DNA of 64,000 nt from Ardenticatenales bacterium (GTDB taxonomy: Bacteria > Chloroflexota > Anaerolineae > Promineifilales > Promineifilaceae). The notes beneath the pieces were generated by a model. It worked only from the letters and a program-made list of their open reading frames with translations. It had not been told where the DNA came from and ran no database searches. How positions within the stretch are numbered: position 1 is the stretch's first letter; every line of letters starts with the position of its first letter. The stretch is from the NCBI GenBank assembly GCA_020634575.1, contig JACKBM010000015.1, positions 48,380-112,379 of the forward strand, read 5' to 3'. Made by a program: the position numbers and the translations under genes. Positions 52,790 through 61,996 of this stretch are shown here, piece after piece.

Positions 52790-54817
52790 TTACCCAGCCA
52801 GCACCTTGGCAATCGTCACAGACAGCTGTTCGAGGCTATAGGGCTTGGTCAGGTAGGCCGCCAGGCCCGCCGCCTGCAGTTGCTCCAGCTGACCGTCAAG
52901 CGGATGGCCAGTGACGATAATAAGCGGCTGGACGAGGGCCGCCGTCTGCATCGCCTGGAGAAGGCCAATGCCGCCCATGTCTGGCATGACGGCATCGCTA
53001 ACCACCAGGGCGATCTCATCAGTGGAGTTCTTTAAGATCGCCAGGGCCTCAACACCATTGGTTGCCGTCACGGTCCGGTATTGCAGCGCGCTGATACCAT
53101 CTACCAGGGCCGCCAGGACTTGCGCATCATCTTCGACCAGCAGCAACAGCTCGCCCTGCCCATACACCAGCTCGTCGGGGGGCGCCGCCACCGCTACCAA
53201 CGTCTTTTCCGCCAACGCCGGCAGGTAGATAGTGAAGGTAGTCCCCTTGCCCGGCTCGCTCTCGACCAGGATGTCGCCACCATGTTGCTTGATGATGCCA
53301 TGAACCTGAGCCAATCCCAGCCCTGTCCCTTTGCCGGGCGCCTTGGTGGAATAAAATGGCTCGAAAATGTGCGGCAGCGCTGTCGCCGCCACGCCAACGC
53401 CGTTATCCGCCACGACGATCTCGGCCCAACCGGCATCAGGCTCGGCCAGGCTCTCAGCGCCAAACAGCGCGTCCGGCACCGTCGCCACCTGACGCATTTT
53501 GATACAAATCCGGCCACCATCGGGCAGGGCATCCCGGGCATTGACAACCAGATTGAGGAAGACTTGCTGCAGCCGCGTCTCGTCGCCGTACACCAGCAAT
53601 TGCCCCGGCGATTCGCCCAGTTCCAGCTCAATGTTCTCCGGCAAGATCCGTTTGAGCATCTCGATGGTCGATGTCCATAAGCCACACAGGTCCAGACTGC
53701 GCCGGGACATGACGGAGCGACGGCTATAATCAAGGATTTTGTTGGTTAACGACGTGGCCCGCTCTGTTTGCTCGTCAATGATCTGTAGCTTTTGCCGGCT
53801 GGCATCGTCGATGTTCCCCACTCGGATCAATAACTGGGCATAAATGGATATCACGGCCAGGATATTGTTGAAATCATGGGCAATGCCGGCTGCCAGCTGA
53901 CCAATTGCCGCCAGCCGATCACGCTGTCGCAGCTGCATTTCACTTCGGCGCTGTTCCGTGATATCCCGGCCGACAGCTTGAATGAGCATCTGACCATCGG
54001 CTGTTTCAACGACCTGATCAACCCATTGAATCCAATGCTCCTCATCATCAGGACCAACCCCATGAACCTCACTCGTCATCGGCGTGCGGTCGCTCAGCAG
54101 AAGGGCAATATGCTCGTGGATATCATCAACATTTTCGATGCTTACCAGGTTCAGAAAGCTATGTCCCAACAGCTCTTCGCGGCTGCGGCCAAAGTAACGG
54201 CAATAGGTGTCATTGACAAAAACGAGTCGGGTATCTGGGGTAAAACGACAGATAAGGTCGATGTTACTATTCACGATGGCAGCCAACTGTTGCTCGCGCT
54301 CATGCAGGATGGCCGCCGTCGCCTGCTGGCTCTCGATCTCGCGTTCAAGCTCCTGGTTGGTTCGATAGAGAACCGCTGTGCTACGGGCCACTTGATTGGT
54401 GAGATCCGCGCTGCGCTCACGCAAGAAACGGGTCAGGGCGCGATTCTGATCACGCGTATAGCCCAGGTTGTAGCCAACAATGAACATCAACCCAATCCCG
54501 AGCGCCATCTGGAGAACGCCGCCAGTCAAGGATTGTGGGCCGTAATCAATTGACGAAGCGTAGATGATGAAGGCACTGGCCAGTGACGCCGCCAGGATAC
54601 TGGCCAGACGACCACTTATGGAAGAGGCTAATACGACAGCCGCAAACAGAAGCAAAAAGGGAATTGGGACGACAAAACCAAAACGCCGGCCCAGTTCAAT
54701 GTAAAGAATAACGCCGGGAGTCAGAAGGGCGGAAAACAGCCACAGCGGTTTGTTCCCTACCTGTATTGGGTAGGTGGTGAAATACAAACCGTTCTCACTG
54801 CTGGTGGATGGCCCCAT
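52790..54817 (-). CDS. Membrane PAS hybrid histidine kinase with receiver
   Basis: 675 residues. Four to five hydrophobic segments in the first 120 residues (a MASE-like membrane unit) are followed by a coiled helix and a PAS domain (about 180-300: IVNSNIDLICRFTPDTRLVF, DTYCRYFGRSREELLGHSFL). The H-box is GQLAAGIAHDFNNILAVISI. The ATPase boxes are VFLNLVVNARDALPDG, VVADNGVGVAATALPHIFEP and GKGTGLGLAQVHGIIKQHGG. A C-terminal receiver holds LLLVEDDAQVLAAL, VVSDAVMPDMGGIGL and YLTKPYSLEQL. The HDFNN type is the NtrB/hybrid group. No separate output regulator is adjacent, so signal flow beyond the receiver is unknown. Confidence 0.93.
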   Translation of the reverse strand: MGPSTSSENGLYFTTYPIQVGNKPLWLFSALLTPGVILYIELGRRFGFVVPIPFLLLFAAVVLASSISGRLASILAASLASAFIIYASSIDYGPQSLTGGVLQMALGIGLMFIVGYNLGYTRDQNRALTRFLRERSADLTNQVARSTAVLYRTNQELEREIESQQATAAILHEREQQLAAIVNSNIDLICRFTPDTRLVFVNDTYCRYFGRSREELLGHSFLNLVSIENVDDIHEHIALLLSDRTPMTSEVHGVGPDDEEHWIQWVDQVVETADGQMLIQAVGRDITEQRRSEMQLRQRDRLAAIGQLAAGIAHDFNNILAVISIYAQLLIRVGNIDDASRQKLQIIDEQTERATSLTNKILDYSRRSVMSRRSLDLCGLWTSTIEMLKRILPENIELELGESPGQLLVYGDETRLQQVFLNLVVNARDALPDGGRICIKMRQVATVPDALFGAESLAEPDAGWAEIVVADNGVGVAATALPHIFEPFYSTKAPGKGTGLGLAQVHGIIKQHGGDILVESEPGKGTTFTIYLPALAEKTLVAVAAPPDELVYGQGELLLLVEDDAQVLAALVDGISALQYRTVTATNGVEALAILKNSTDEIALVVSDAVMPDMGGIGLLQAMQTAALVQPLIIVTGHPLDGQLEQLQAAGLAAYLTKPYSLEQLSVTIAKVLAG

Positions 54818-54949
54818 AATGCCCCGAACAATGTTAATCGACTTTGGCTCTGGCTAGGCGCGGTGTGGTGAATCCGCACGGTAACATCATAGTTGATCCG
54901 GGGTAGCCGTGGCAAGTGTACTGGACGGCCATTAAAAGGAGAAAGTTGC

Positions 54950-54955
54950 TACAAT
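54950..54955 (+). promoter_or_regulatory. -10 box placing the start codon at +1
   Basis: TACAAT ends seven bases before ATG 54962, so the predicted transcript starts at or next to the start codon. A leaderless message is likely for the YbaK-type gene. Confidence 0.6.
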
Positions 54956-54961
54956 AGTCCC

Positions 54962-55465
54962 ATGTCTGACAGCCAATTACCTGCACACGATCATCTTGAC
55001 CGGCTCAATATCCCATACGAACGGGCCTCGTTCCCGACCGATATCGACAAAGGAGCGGCTTCGGTGGCCCGGGCCCTGGGGTACGAGGAGCGCCAGATGG
55101 TCAAGACGTTGCTGTTCACCAGCGGCGAGGGTGAGCATTGCCTGGTGATGGTGGGCGGCGACCAGTCTGTGATTTCCGGCCGGTTAAAGAAAGCGGTCGG
55201 CAACCGCAACCTGCGCATGACGGCGCCGGAAACTGTCCTGGAGGTAACGGGTTATGTGGTGGGCTCGATCCCGCCGTTTCATTGGCAACCGGCCGGTTTC
55301 CGCTCCTTCCTCGATGCTGACCTGCGGCAATTTCCCGTCCTTGGCGTGGGCACCGGGCAGTGGGGTGAGGAGATCCTGATCCGGCCAGCGGATCTGATCC
55401 GGGCCAGCGACGCAATCGTCGTCAACCTCACCGACCCGGAGCGGCCCCACGACGCCATCGACTAA
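54962..55465 (+). CDS. YbaK/EbsC-type aminoacyl-tRNA deacylase
   Basis: 167 residues of the YbaK/ProX editing family, which hydrolyses Cys- or Ala-tRNA-Pro. Conserved parts include RASFPTDIDKGAASVARALG, QMVKTLLF (catalytic Lys region), VMVGGDQSVISGRLKKAVG, GYVVGSIPPFHW (GxxxGxxPPF loop) and the C-terminal IRPADLIRASDAIVVNLTD. The substrate is not determinable by eye. Start ATG 54962 gives the standard N-terminus MSDSQLPAHDHLDRLNIPYE. It is the second trans-editing factor in the window besides the AlaX-like protein. The next gene follows after three bases. Confidence 0.92.
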   Translation: MSDSQLPAHDHLDRLNIPYERASFPTDIDKGAASVARALGYEERQMVKTLLFTSGEGEHCLVMVGGDQSVISGRLKKAVGNRNLRMTAPETVLEVTGYVVGSIPPFHWQPAGFRSFLDADLRQFPVLGVGTGQWGEEILIRPADLIRASDAIVVNLTDPERPHDAID

Positions 55466-55468
55466 ACG

Positions 55469-55879
55469 ATGCTCCGCTATTTTCTATCCGTTTTCATCTT
55501 TTCCTTTGGCGGGCTGCTGCGGGTCCTGGGCCTCAGCCTGGGCTCACGGGGCCTGATTCGCGGCGCGATCCGGCTTTTTAGCTGGGCCTACGCAGTCTCG
55601 GACCGGCAGCGCGAAGCCCGGTTGGCGCGCGCCGTCCTGCAATACCGCGAATTGGGCCAGCCCACCCTTGCCCTGGCTGACCTGGATGCCCTACTCGCCG
55701 AGGATGAAAGCTACGCCGCCGCCCGGATGAACCGGGTTCTGGTCCTGCAAGAGCTTGGCCGCTACGCTGAAGCGCTGGCCGATGCCGACTATTACATCAA
55801 CTCCCCCTATGCCGACGACGAATACCTGGACCTGATGCTGCGCACGGCCGTCCATTTACGAGCCTTGCAGGCAGATTAA
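55469..55879 (+). CDS. TPR-like membrane-anchored protein
   Basis: 136 residues. Hydrophobic N-terminus (MLRYFLSVFIFSFGGLLRVL) then about two tetratricopeptide-like helix pairs: ARAVLQYRELGQPTLALADL, then AARMNRVLVLQELGRYAEAL, ending DADYYINSPYADDEYLDLML. No catalytic motif. It begins three bases after the YbaK-type stop codon, so they are co-translated. TPR proteins usually hold protein partners; which one is unknown. A second TPR protein is at 57810-58211. Confidence 0.78.
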   Translation: MLRYFLSVFIFSFGGLLRVLGLSLGSRGLIRGAIRLFSWAYAVSDRQREARLARAVLQYRELGQPTLALADLDALLAEDESYAAARMNRVLVLQELGRYAEALADADYYINSPYADDEYLDLMLRTAVHLRALQAD

Positions 55880-55910
55880 GCCCGCGGGCAACGGACTTTT
55901 GGTCCATTGG

Positions 55911-57575
55911 CTATCGCTTGATAATAGGCAAGTTAACGCCTATGTCCAGAATGGCGCTGTTGGCCAGGCAGAAGAGGGGCGTCACCCCTGTCGGCCCGCG
56001 CAGGGGGGCGTCGCTGTGCACGCGCACGGTCTGTTCAGCAGCCTGGGCGCCGGCCTCGACCCGCACCATCGCCACACCGTTCGGGGCGCTGGCCAGGTAG
56101 CAGAAGGTGAACTGGAAGCTGCCGTTGCCATCCGCCGTCACCTGACCGATGATGACCTCGTTGGCCTTGACGGTGGCGGTGATGTTGGGGGTGAAATACC
56201 GGCCGGTGAACAAAAACTCGCTCCCCGGCTTGCCAATATAAAAATCTGAGCTCAGCTCCGGCGGCGGTATGCGCCGGTCCCGTTCAAAGATGTCGCGGAC
56301 GCCATTGGTGTCGCCGCTGACCAGGTTGGTTGCTTTGGAGCGGAAGAAGACCAGGTCGCCATTGGCCGTCATGGTCGGCTGGTCGCTGGCGTCATTGGCC
56401 TGCCCCCCATCGTTGCGCAGACTGGCGCGCTCGGTGGTCCCGGCTGTCCGGTCGCGCACGAAGACATCGCCAATATTGTTGCTGTCGCCGCTGACCAGGT
56501 TGGTGGCGTTGGAACGATAGGCGACGTAGCGGGCATTGTCGCTGAGCACCGCTTGCTCACTGGTGCCATTGGCCTGGGCCTCATTGGAGTCCACACTGAT
56601 ACGCTCGGTATTGTTGCCGACCCGGTCGCGCAAAAATACATCAGGGTTGCCGTTGGTATCGCTGCCGACCAGGTTGGCCGCGAGCGAGGTAAAAACCACC
56701 GCCGAGCCATCCCCGGCTATGGCGGCATCGTAGCTGTCCCCCAACCCGCCGGCATTGCTGATGTTGACGCTCAGGCGGATGGTAGAAAGTCCCTGCCAAT
56801 CGTGGACAAAAATATCCTTGTAGCCATCCAAATCATTGGCCACAAAGTTGCTGGCGTATGATTCAAAGGCGACGTAGCGGCCGTCGTCGCTGATGGTGGG
56901 ATGGCTGCTGTCGTCATTGCCCTGCTGCCCGTTGCTGGCGACGCTCACGCGGAAGGTTTGGCCGGTGTTCCGATCATGGACAAACACATCTGATTTGCCG
57001 TTGTTGTCCAGGGTAGCCAGGTTGCTGGCGAGCGACCAGAAGGTGATGTAGCGGCCATCTGCAGAGATGTCGGGATCATAGCTGGGGGCATTGGCCTGGG
57101 CGCCGCCGGTGGCCACGCTTACCCGGCTCGTCTGGCCGGTCAGGCGGTCATGGACAAATACATCCGTGGCATTGTTGGTGTCGCCATCGACCAGGTTAGT
57201 GGCGGCGGAGTGGAAGGCGATGTAGCGGCCGTCGCCGGAGACCACGGGGCGCTGGCTGGCCCCATTGCCAGCGGTACCATTGGAGTGGCGGCTGAGACGG
57301 TAAACATTCTGCGTGATCATGTCGCGCAGGAACACGTCAGTCACCCCATTGCTATCACCGCCAACCAGGTTGGTGGCATTGGATTCAAACACGACATACC
57401 GGCCGCTGTGAGAGCTGTCCGGGTAACTACTATCCCCATTCGAAGCGCCACCACCGTTGACGATACTGACAAGCCGCGTGCCCAGAAACTCGGGCACCGC
57501 CTGCCCCTTTTCCGTCAATACCAGAATCAGACCGGCCGCCACCAGCAAGCCAGCCCACAACATCAGCCGTTTCAT
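55911..57575 (-). CDS. Secreted TolB/WD40-like beta-propeller protein
   Basis: 554 residues from ATG 57575, with GGAGG nine bases upstream. A signal peptide (LMLWAGLLVAAGLILVLTEK, cleavage near GQA) leads to about eight or nine repeats of the pattern SxDGRYVAFxSxATNLVxGD, then NxxxDVFVxDRxTGxTxRVS, each about 55 residues. This is a TolB-type propeller (PD40 class). A C-terminal part (about 440-530) adds an immunoglobulin-like beta domain (NITATVKANEVIIGQVTADG). The regular, Asn/Asp-rich loops suggest calcium-stabilised surface binding. No enzymatic site. It is alone on the minus strand, and its palindromic 5' spacer also ends the neighbouring TPR gene. Confidence 0.8.
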   Translation of the reverse strand: MKRLMLWAGLLVAAGLILVLTEKGQAVPEFLGTRLVSIVNGGGASNGDSSYPDSSHSGRYVVFESNATNLVGGDSNGVTDVFLRDMITQNVYRLSRHSNGTAGNGASQRPVVSGDGRYIAFHSAATNLVDGDTNNATDVFVHDRLTGQTSRVSVATGGAQANAPSYDPDISADGRYITFWSLASNLATLDNNGKSDVFVHDRNTGQTFRVSVASNGQQGNDDSSHPTISDDGRYVAFESYASNFVANDLDGYKDIFVHDWQGLSTIRLSVNISNAGGLGDSYDAAIAGDGSAVVFTSLAANLVGSDTNGNPDVFLRDRVGNNTERISVDSNEAQANGTSEQAVLSDNARYVAYRSNATNLVSGDSNNIGDVFVRDRTAGTTERASLRNDGGQANDASDQPTMTANGDLVFFRSKATNLVSGDTNGVRDIFERDRRIPPPELSSDFYIGKPGSEFLFTGRYFTPNITATVKANEVIIGQVTADGNGSFQFTFCYLASAPNGVAMVRVEAGAQAAEQTVRVHSDAPLRGPTGVTPLFCLANSAILDIGVNLPIIKR

Positions 57576-57674
57576 AGAAGATCCTCCGTGATTTCCCGCT
57601 GGCCGGATTGTAACATGAAACGAAGCTGCGCTGGGGCGACGGTGCCCCAACGCTTTGGCGCCGAAAAAGCAAGC

Positions 57675-57738
57675 TGGCCGCGAATGGCGCTAATTTTCGC
57701 TAGATCTCTTTTGCGAAAATTAGCGCCATTCGCGGCCA
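57675..57738. repeat. Perfect gene-end palindrome, GGCCGCGAATGGCGCTAATTTTCGC family
   Basis: Two 26-base arms, 57675-57700 and 57713-57738, are exact reverse complements, with a 12-base centre TAGATCTCTTTT. It lies 3' of the small TPR gene and 5' of the propeller gene. It is the best preserved member of the family also seen at 8335-8398. Confidence 0.9.
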
Positions 57739-57809
57739 ACCCTCCGAAACAAAAAGCGCCGGCCATCTGGTGATAGCCGGCGCCTCAAGATTCGGGGTTA
57801 AACAAGGGG

Positions 57810-58211
57810 TTAAAGGCTGCGGGCCAGCTCCTGCAGGGCCAATTCGGCGCGGGCACGCTGGTCCGCGTCAGGGCTGTGGCGCACAACCTGTTGGAAATCA
57901 GCCACGGCCTCGTTCACATCGCCCAGTTGCAGATAGGCCAGCGCCCGGCGCAGATGGGCCAGCGAGTCATTGGCGACGAAGTTGATCACAACCGAGTAAT
58001 AATCGATGGCTGTCTCATAGTCGCCCAGCACCAGAGCGGCGTTGCCGCGAGCGAAGCAGCCCTGAACGGGATCATCAACGAGCGGTTCCCTGACGCCTAA
58101 CAGTTGCGCCCGCCGCTCCTGGACCGGCCGGTCGCTTGACTCTGCTTTTGTTGGCACCAGCAGGCTGGTAATAATTGGATTCAGGGAAATTGTTTCAATA
58201 CCAAAACTCAT
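57810..58211 (-). CDS. Small TPR protein
   Basis: 133 residues from ATG 58211 (MSFGIETISLNPIITSLLVP), chosen over an upstream start since GAGGA lies eight bases before it. Two to three TPR units: CFARGNAALVLGDYETAIDY, AHLRRALAYLQLGDVNEAVA, then a capping helix to the end. Soluble, no signal peptide. Partner unknown. It lies between the propeller and the VWA lipoprotein genes on the same strand. Confidence 0.8.
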   Translation of the reverse strand: MSFGIETISLNPIITSLLVPTKAESSDRPVQERRAQLLGVREPLVDDPVQGCFARGNAALVLGDYETAIDYYSVVINFVANDSLAHLRRALAYLQLGDVNEAVADFQQVVRHSPDADQRARAELALQELARSL

Positions 58212-58371
58212 GATAATTCGTCCTCGGCTACAGTTGACCTTATTGTAGGTCGCGCCCACATATTGTCAGACGAAAATGGGTCAAAATTAGTTCCCGGCGA
58301 GGGGAAATCAGTACTAACCATAGATAGGATTGGGACCAGATTCCTAGCCGTTTTTCAGCTAATCCTCATTT

Positions 58372-60066
58372 TCAGGGCAATTCAGCCGCTGTGGCGATGA
58401 GCGCCAGCAGTTCGGAAACGGCGCTGTCATCGGGATATTGGCCGGCCACAAGCTCCGCTTCGGCCAGAATAGGCGCCAGCAGCGTGGCGGGCCGATCCGC
58501 CGCCAGCCAGAGAGCAAAATGGGCCGCCAGCGCGGCCAACCGCAGCGAGGCGGGCGCCGCGGCCATCGTGGGGCTGAGATCGGCCGGGGTGAGGACGGCA
58601 ATTTGCTCCAGCGCCGCGCCGCTGGCTGGATCCAGATAGCGTAACGTGGCCATCAGGGCCATCGTAGCCGGCGGCGGATCGGGTACCAGCAAGATTTCAT
58701 AGAGTGCGGTAACGTGGTGGCCGGCGCCTAGTTCGCCACCGGCCGGTCCGTCGTCGCGAAACTCCGTCGCCACCATGGTGCGGTTTTCATAGCCCAACAG
58801 CCGGAAACCGGTCACCAGGGCCGGATTAAATTCAACTTGAATGGCGGCAGCTTCGGCGACCGGCAACAGGGCCGGTGGCAAGGTGGCGGCAAATAACTCG
58901 TCAACCGCCCCGCTTGAGTCGAGAAAAGCGTGGCTGCCGTTGCCCTGAGTCGCCAAGTCCTCCAGCAGCAGGTCGCCTTCAACAGTAGCTCCCAGTCCAA
59001 AGGTATGCAAGCGAATGTCGGCCGCCGCAGACGCCAGAATCTCGTCGGCCAGCGCTGGACCAATGTTGGTCAGCCCGTCCGAGAACAACAGCAGCTGCGT
59101 CTGGCGCCCTTCGCCGAAGGCAGCGGCCAGGTCATAAGCCATTTCCAGACCGGCGGCGGTGAAGCTGCTGCCGTAGGTGGTGAGGTCGAGAATGGCGGCG
59201 TTGATAGCGGCTTCGTCGGCCACCAGCGTGGGCGGCAGCGGGATGAGCGCCTGGGTGTGGTAAGCAACGAGGGCTACCTGATCCTCGGGACGGAGCAGGT
59301 TAACCAGGCGGAGCAGACTCTCCTTCACCAGATCCAGGCGGCCGTCCAGCGCCATTGAGCCAGAGACATCGACGACGAAGATGTAGAACTGGGGCGGTTG
59401 TTCGGCGAGCGAGACGAAAGGGGCCTGCACGCCAATACGGACGAGGTAGCTATCCGCGCTATAGGGGGATGGGGCGCCATCGAGATTCAGGCTGAAATTG
59501 GAACCGGCCGGTGGCGCATACTCCATGTCAAAATAGTTGACAAACTCTTCCAGCCGGATGGTGCTCGTCGGCGGCAGTTGGCCGGCCTCGAGATAGGCAC
59601 GCGCCAGGGTGTAGGAGCCCGTATCAACATCCAGGCCAAACGTGGAGATGGTTTGGTCCGCCGTGCTGACGCCGGGATCAGCGCGGAACTCGATGAATTG
59701 GGCCGGCGGAGGCGGGGTAGCCGTGCTATTCGGGTTGGGCGGGCCGCCCGGCGCTGAGCCAGGGCCAGGCACGGCGGTCGCGATGACGCCGCCGCTCCGT
59801 TCGCTGCCAGTGGCGGTGAAAGGCGGCTCGACGCCCGGCAGGACGTCAGGCTGTACTTCAACCACGCGGGTGACTTCCACCTGCACTGTTTCCCCATCAA
59901 CAACCTCAGTGACAACCTCCGTAACGACAACCTCCTGCACTTCGGTCACGACACGCGTGACCTCCACGACTTCAGGTTCCGGTGTGCAGGCAGCCAACAG
60001 CAAAAGTAGCAGTAGCAAGAGCCGTTTTGGCCGGCACAATCGTTTGCCAGTCGATTTGAGCATCAT
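58372..60066 (-). CDS. YfbK-like VWA-domain lipoprotein
   Basis: 564 residues from ATG 60066. Signal with lipobox (LLLLLLAAC), then a Val/Thr-rich linker, VTRVVTEVQEVVVTEVVTEV, characteristic of lipoproteins of this phylum, and a Pro/Gly stretch. A von Willebrand N-terminal domain (about 130-220: GLDVDTGSYTLARAYLEAGQ, EEFVNYFDMEYAPP) precedes the VWA domain with MIDAS IFVVDVSGSMALDGRLDLVK. A DUF3520-like C-terminal domain follows (AAAIQVEFNPALVTGFRLLG). This is the YfbK/YfbA type, whose role is unknown. The paralogue at 60261 lies directly upstream. Confidence 0.87.
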   Translation of the reverse strand: MMLKSTGKRLCRPKRLLLLLLLLLAACTPEPEVVEVTRVVTEVQEVVVTEVVTEVVDGETVQVEVTRVVEVQPDVLPGVEPPFTATGSERSGGVIATAVPGPGSAPGGPPNPNSTATPPPPAQFIEFRADPGVSTADQTISTFGLDVDTGSYTLARAYLEAGQLPPTSTIRLEEFVNYFDMEYAPPAGSNFSLNLDGAPSPYSADSYLVRIGVQAPFVSLAEQPPQFYIFVVDVSGSMALDGRLDLVKESLLRLVNLLRPEDQVALVAYHTQALIPLPPTLVADEAAINAAILDLTTYGSSFTAAGLEMAYDLAAAFGEGRQTQLLLFSDGLTNIGPALADEILASAAADIRLHTFGLGATVEGDLLLEDLATQGNGSHAFLDSSGAVDELFAATLPPALLPVAEAAAIQVEFNPALVTGFRLLGYENRTMVATEFRDDGPAGGELGAGHHVTALYEILLVPDPPPATMALMATLRYLDPASGAALEQIAVLTPADLSPTMAAAPASLRLAALAAHFALWLAADRPATLLAPILAEAELVAGQYPDDSAVSELLALIATAAELP

Positions 60067-60201
60067 GGCAAATCCACTCCCCGGTACAACAACCGGGCCA
60101 GCCAGGGCCGCCCGATGTACCAAAATAAAGATGCATCATTCACAGATGTATGCATGTTTGCCAGAGGAAAAGAGAAACAGATAGCTGATTATAGCTGACG
60201 G

Positions 60202-60237
60202 GGTGAGGTGGCGTCCTGAAGTTGACGCCACCTCACC
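60202..60237 (-). terminator. Hairpin after the upstream VWA lipoprotein gene
   Basis: Perfect 14-base arms GGTGAGGTGGCGTC / GACGCCACCTCACC with an eight-base loop, 24 bases beyond the stop codon at 60261. There is no U-tract, so it may be a Rho-assisted stop or mRNA-end stabiliser. Confidence 0.6.
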
Positions 60238-60260
60238 TTCACTCTGGCACGAAAGCTACA

Positions 60261-61835
60261 TCAAGGCATTTGATCTATCGCCGCCAGGGCCAGCCTTACA
60301 AATTCAAGCACTGTCTCATCACCGGGTAATTGACCGGCAATACGCAAAATATCACTGGCCAATTGGGCTGGATCACCGTCCTGGGCCCAGGGACTCTGAC
60401 CCAGCATCTCGGCAAATTCGGCCACCGCAGCGGCCAGCTGGAACTGCGGGCTGCTCGCGGCGAAATCAGACGTAAAAGCCATTGGGGCCAGCGAGGCCTG
60501 TTGATTATGAACCTCGCCATCGGCCGGATCCAGGTAGCGCAGGTGGGTGACGAGGGCTAATTCCTCCGGATCAGCATCAGCCACAAGCTGGATCTCATAA
60601 AGCGCAGTTACGCTGTGGCCAGCGCCAATTTCTCCGGCATCCACGGCATCATTGGTGAAATCAGCATCGGCAACCGCCCGATTTTCGTAGCCCAGCAGAC
60701 GATAGCTGCTAACCACGGCCGGATTGAACTCTACCTGGACTTTGGCATCCCTGGCTATCGTGAGCAACGTCGTTGTCAATTGCGTATCAAAGACACGGAC
60801 GGCTTCATCAATGGTATCGATATAGGCGTAGGAACCGTCACCTTGATCGGCCAATTGCTCCATCAGCGTATCGTTATAGCTGTCCATGCCGAAGCCAAAC
60901 GTACTGAGGGCAATGCCATCTTCAGCATGCTGGAGAATACTGTCGGCGACAGTGTTGCCGACGTTAGCGACGCCATCGGACAGGAGGACCAACCGATTAA
61001 TCTGACCAGGGCTGGCATATTGCTCGGCCAGGTCATAGGCCATGGCCAGACCTTGTTCCACGTTGGTGCTGCCATTGATCGCGAGTTGCTCGATGGCGCT
61101 CAGCAGGTCACCACGCTGCCGCACCGGGGTGGGCGCCAGATGTATCCGGGCCGTATCGCCATAGGTCACAATACCCACTCGATCTGTATCGCGCAGGTTG
61201 GCCACCAGGTAGGTCAGGCTTTGTTTGACGAGCGGGAGCCGGTTTGGCTGTTCCATTGAACCAGAAACGTCTACGACAAAGATGAGCAGGGCATCCGGCC
61301 GGTCGCTTTCAGGCACCTCGTAGCCCTGCAAGCCAACCCGAACCAGATAGTAACTGTCGTCCGGTCCATAAGGAGCCGGTGCCCCTTCAAGGTGTATCTG
61401 AAACACGCCACTTGACGGCGGCGCATAGCCCTGGTCAAAATAATTGACGTACTCCTCCACCCGTACCGAAGCAGACGGCGGCAATTGACCCCGTTCTACG
61501 AAACTGCGCATCACCGTGTACGAACCCGTATCGACATCCAGGGCAAAGGTGGACAGATTATCAATGGTCGTCGGCACAAACGGAGAATTGCCATAATCTG
61601 TAAAATCGTTGTCTGTATCGGCCGGTTCGCCGAACTGCCAGCCGACGTCCGCTACCTCCACGAGCCGGGTCACCTCCACCTGGACCTCCTCGCCCGCGAC
61701 TACCTCGGTTACGACTTGCGAGACAACAACTTCCTGCACCTCGGTCACGACTCGGGTAATTTCTACGACCTCAGGTTCAGCCGTACAGGCTGCCAACAAT
61801 GTCAGAATTAGAACAACAACTCCTGTCTTTCGCAT
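60261..61835 (-). CDS. YfbK-like VWA-domain lipoprotein, paralogue
   Basis: 524 residues. Lipobox LILTLLAAC, then the same linker type (VTRVVTEVQEVVVSQVVTEV). Domains match the neighbour: ALDVDTGSYTVMRSFVERGQ, EEYVNYFDQGYAPPSSG, MIDAS IFVVDVSGSMEQPNRLPLV, NVGNTVADSILQHAEDGIAL, DUF3520-like AKVQVEFNPAVVSSYRLLGY. The two proteins differ in most positions, so the duplication is old. They may form a surface adhesion or sensing pair through their metal-dependent sites. The gene is divergent from the module at 62179 and shares the 340-base promoter region with it. Confidence 0.88.
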   Translation of the reverse strand: MRKTGVVVLILTLLAACTAEPEVVEITRVVTEVQEVVVSQVVTEVVAGEEVQVEVTRLVEVADVGWQFGEPADTDNDFTDYGNSPFVPTTIDNLSTFALDVDTGSYTVMRSFVERGQLPPSASVRVEEYVNYFDQGYAPPSSGVFQIHLEGAPAPYGPDDSYYLVRVGLQGYEVPESDRPDALLIFVVDVSGSMEQPNRLPLVKQSLTYLVANLRDTDRVGIVTYGDTARIHLAPTPVRQRGDLLSAIEQLAINGSTNVEQGLAMAYDLAEQYASPGQINRLVLLSDGVANVGNTVADSILQHAEDGIALSTFGFGMDSYNDTLMEQLADQGDGSYAYIDTIDEAVRVFDTQLTTTLLTIARDAKVQVEFNPAVVSSYRLLGYENRAVADADFTNDAVDAGEIGAGHSVTALYEIQLVADADPEELALVTHLRYLDPADGEVHNQQASLAPMAFTSDFAASSPQFQLAAAVAEFAEMLGQSPWAQDGDPAQLASDILRIAGQLPGDETVLEFVRLALAAIDQMP

Positions 61836-61996
61836 TTTGCACTCTCCCTACGAGTATGGTTGGTATAGTTTCCAAACGCTGACAGTGTGTCACTGGTTCC
61901 CGAGAAAGTCTTTTGCGTGACATTTCAGGGTCACAAGGCTAATTTTTCCCGCGCCAAGTGGCATCTTTCCTCTAGTCAAAATCAATTTCAGAAAAT

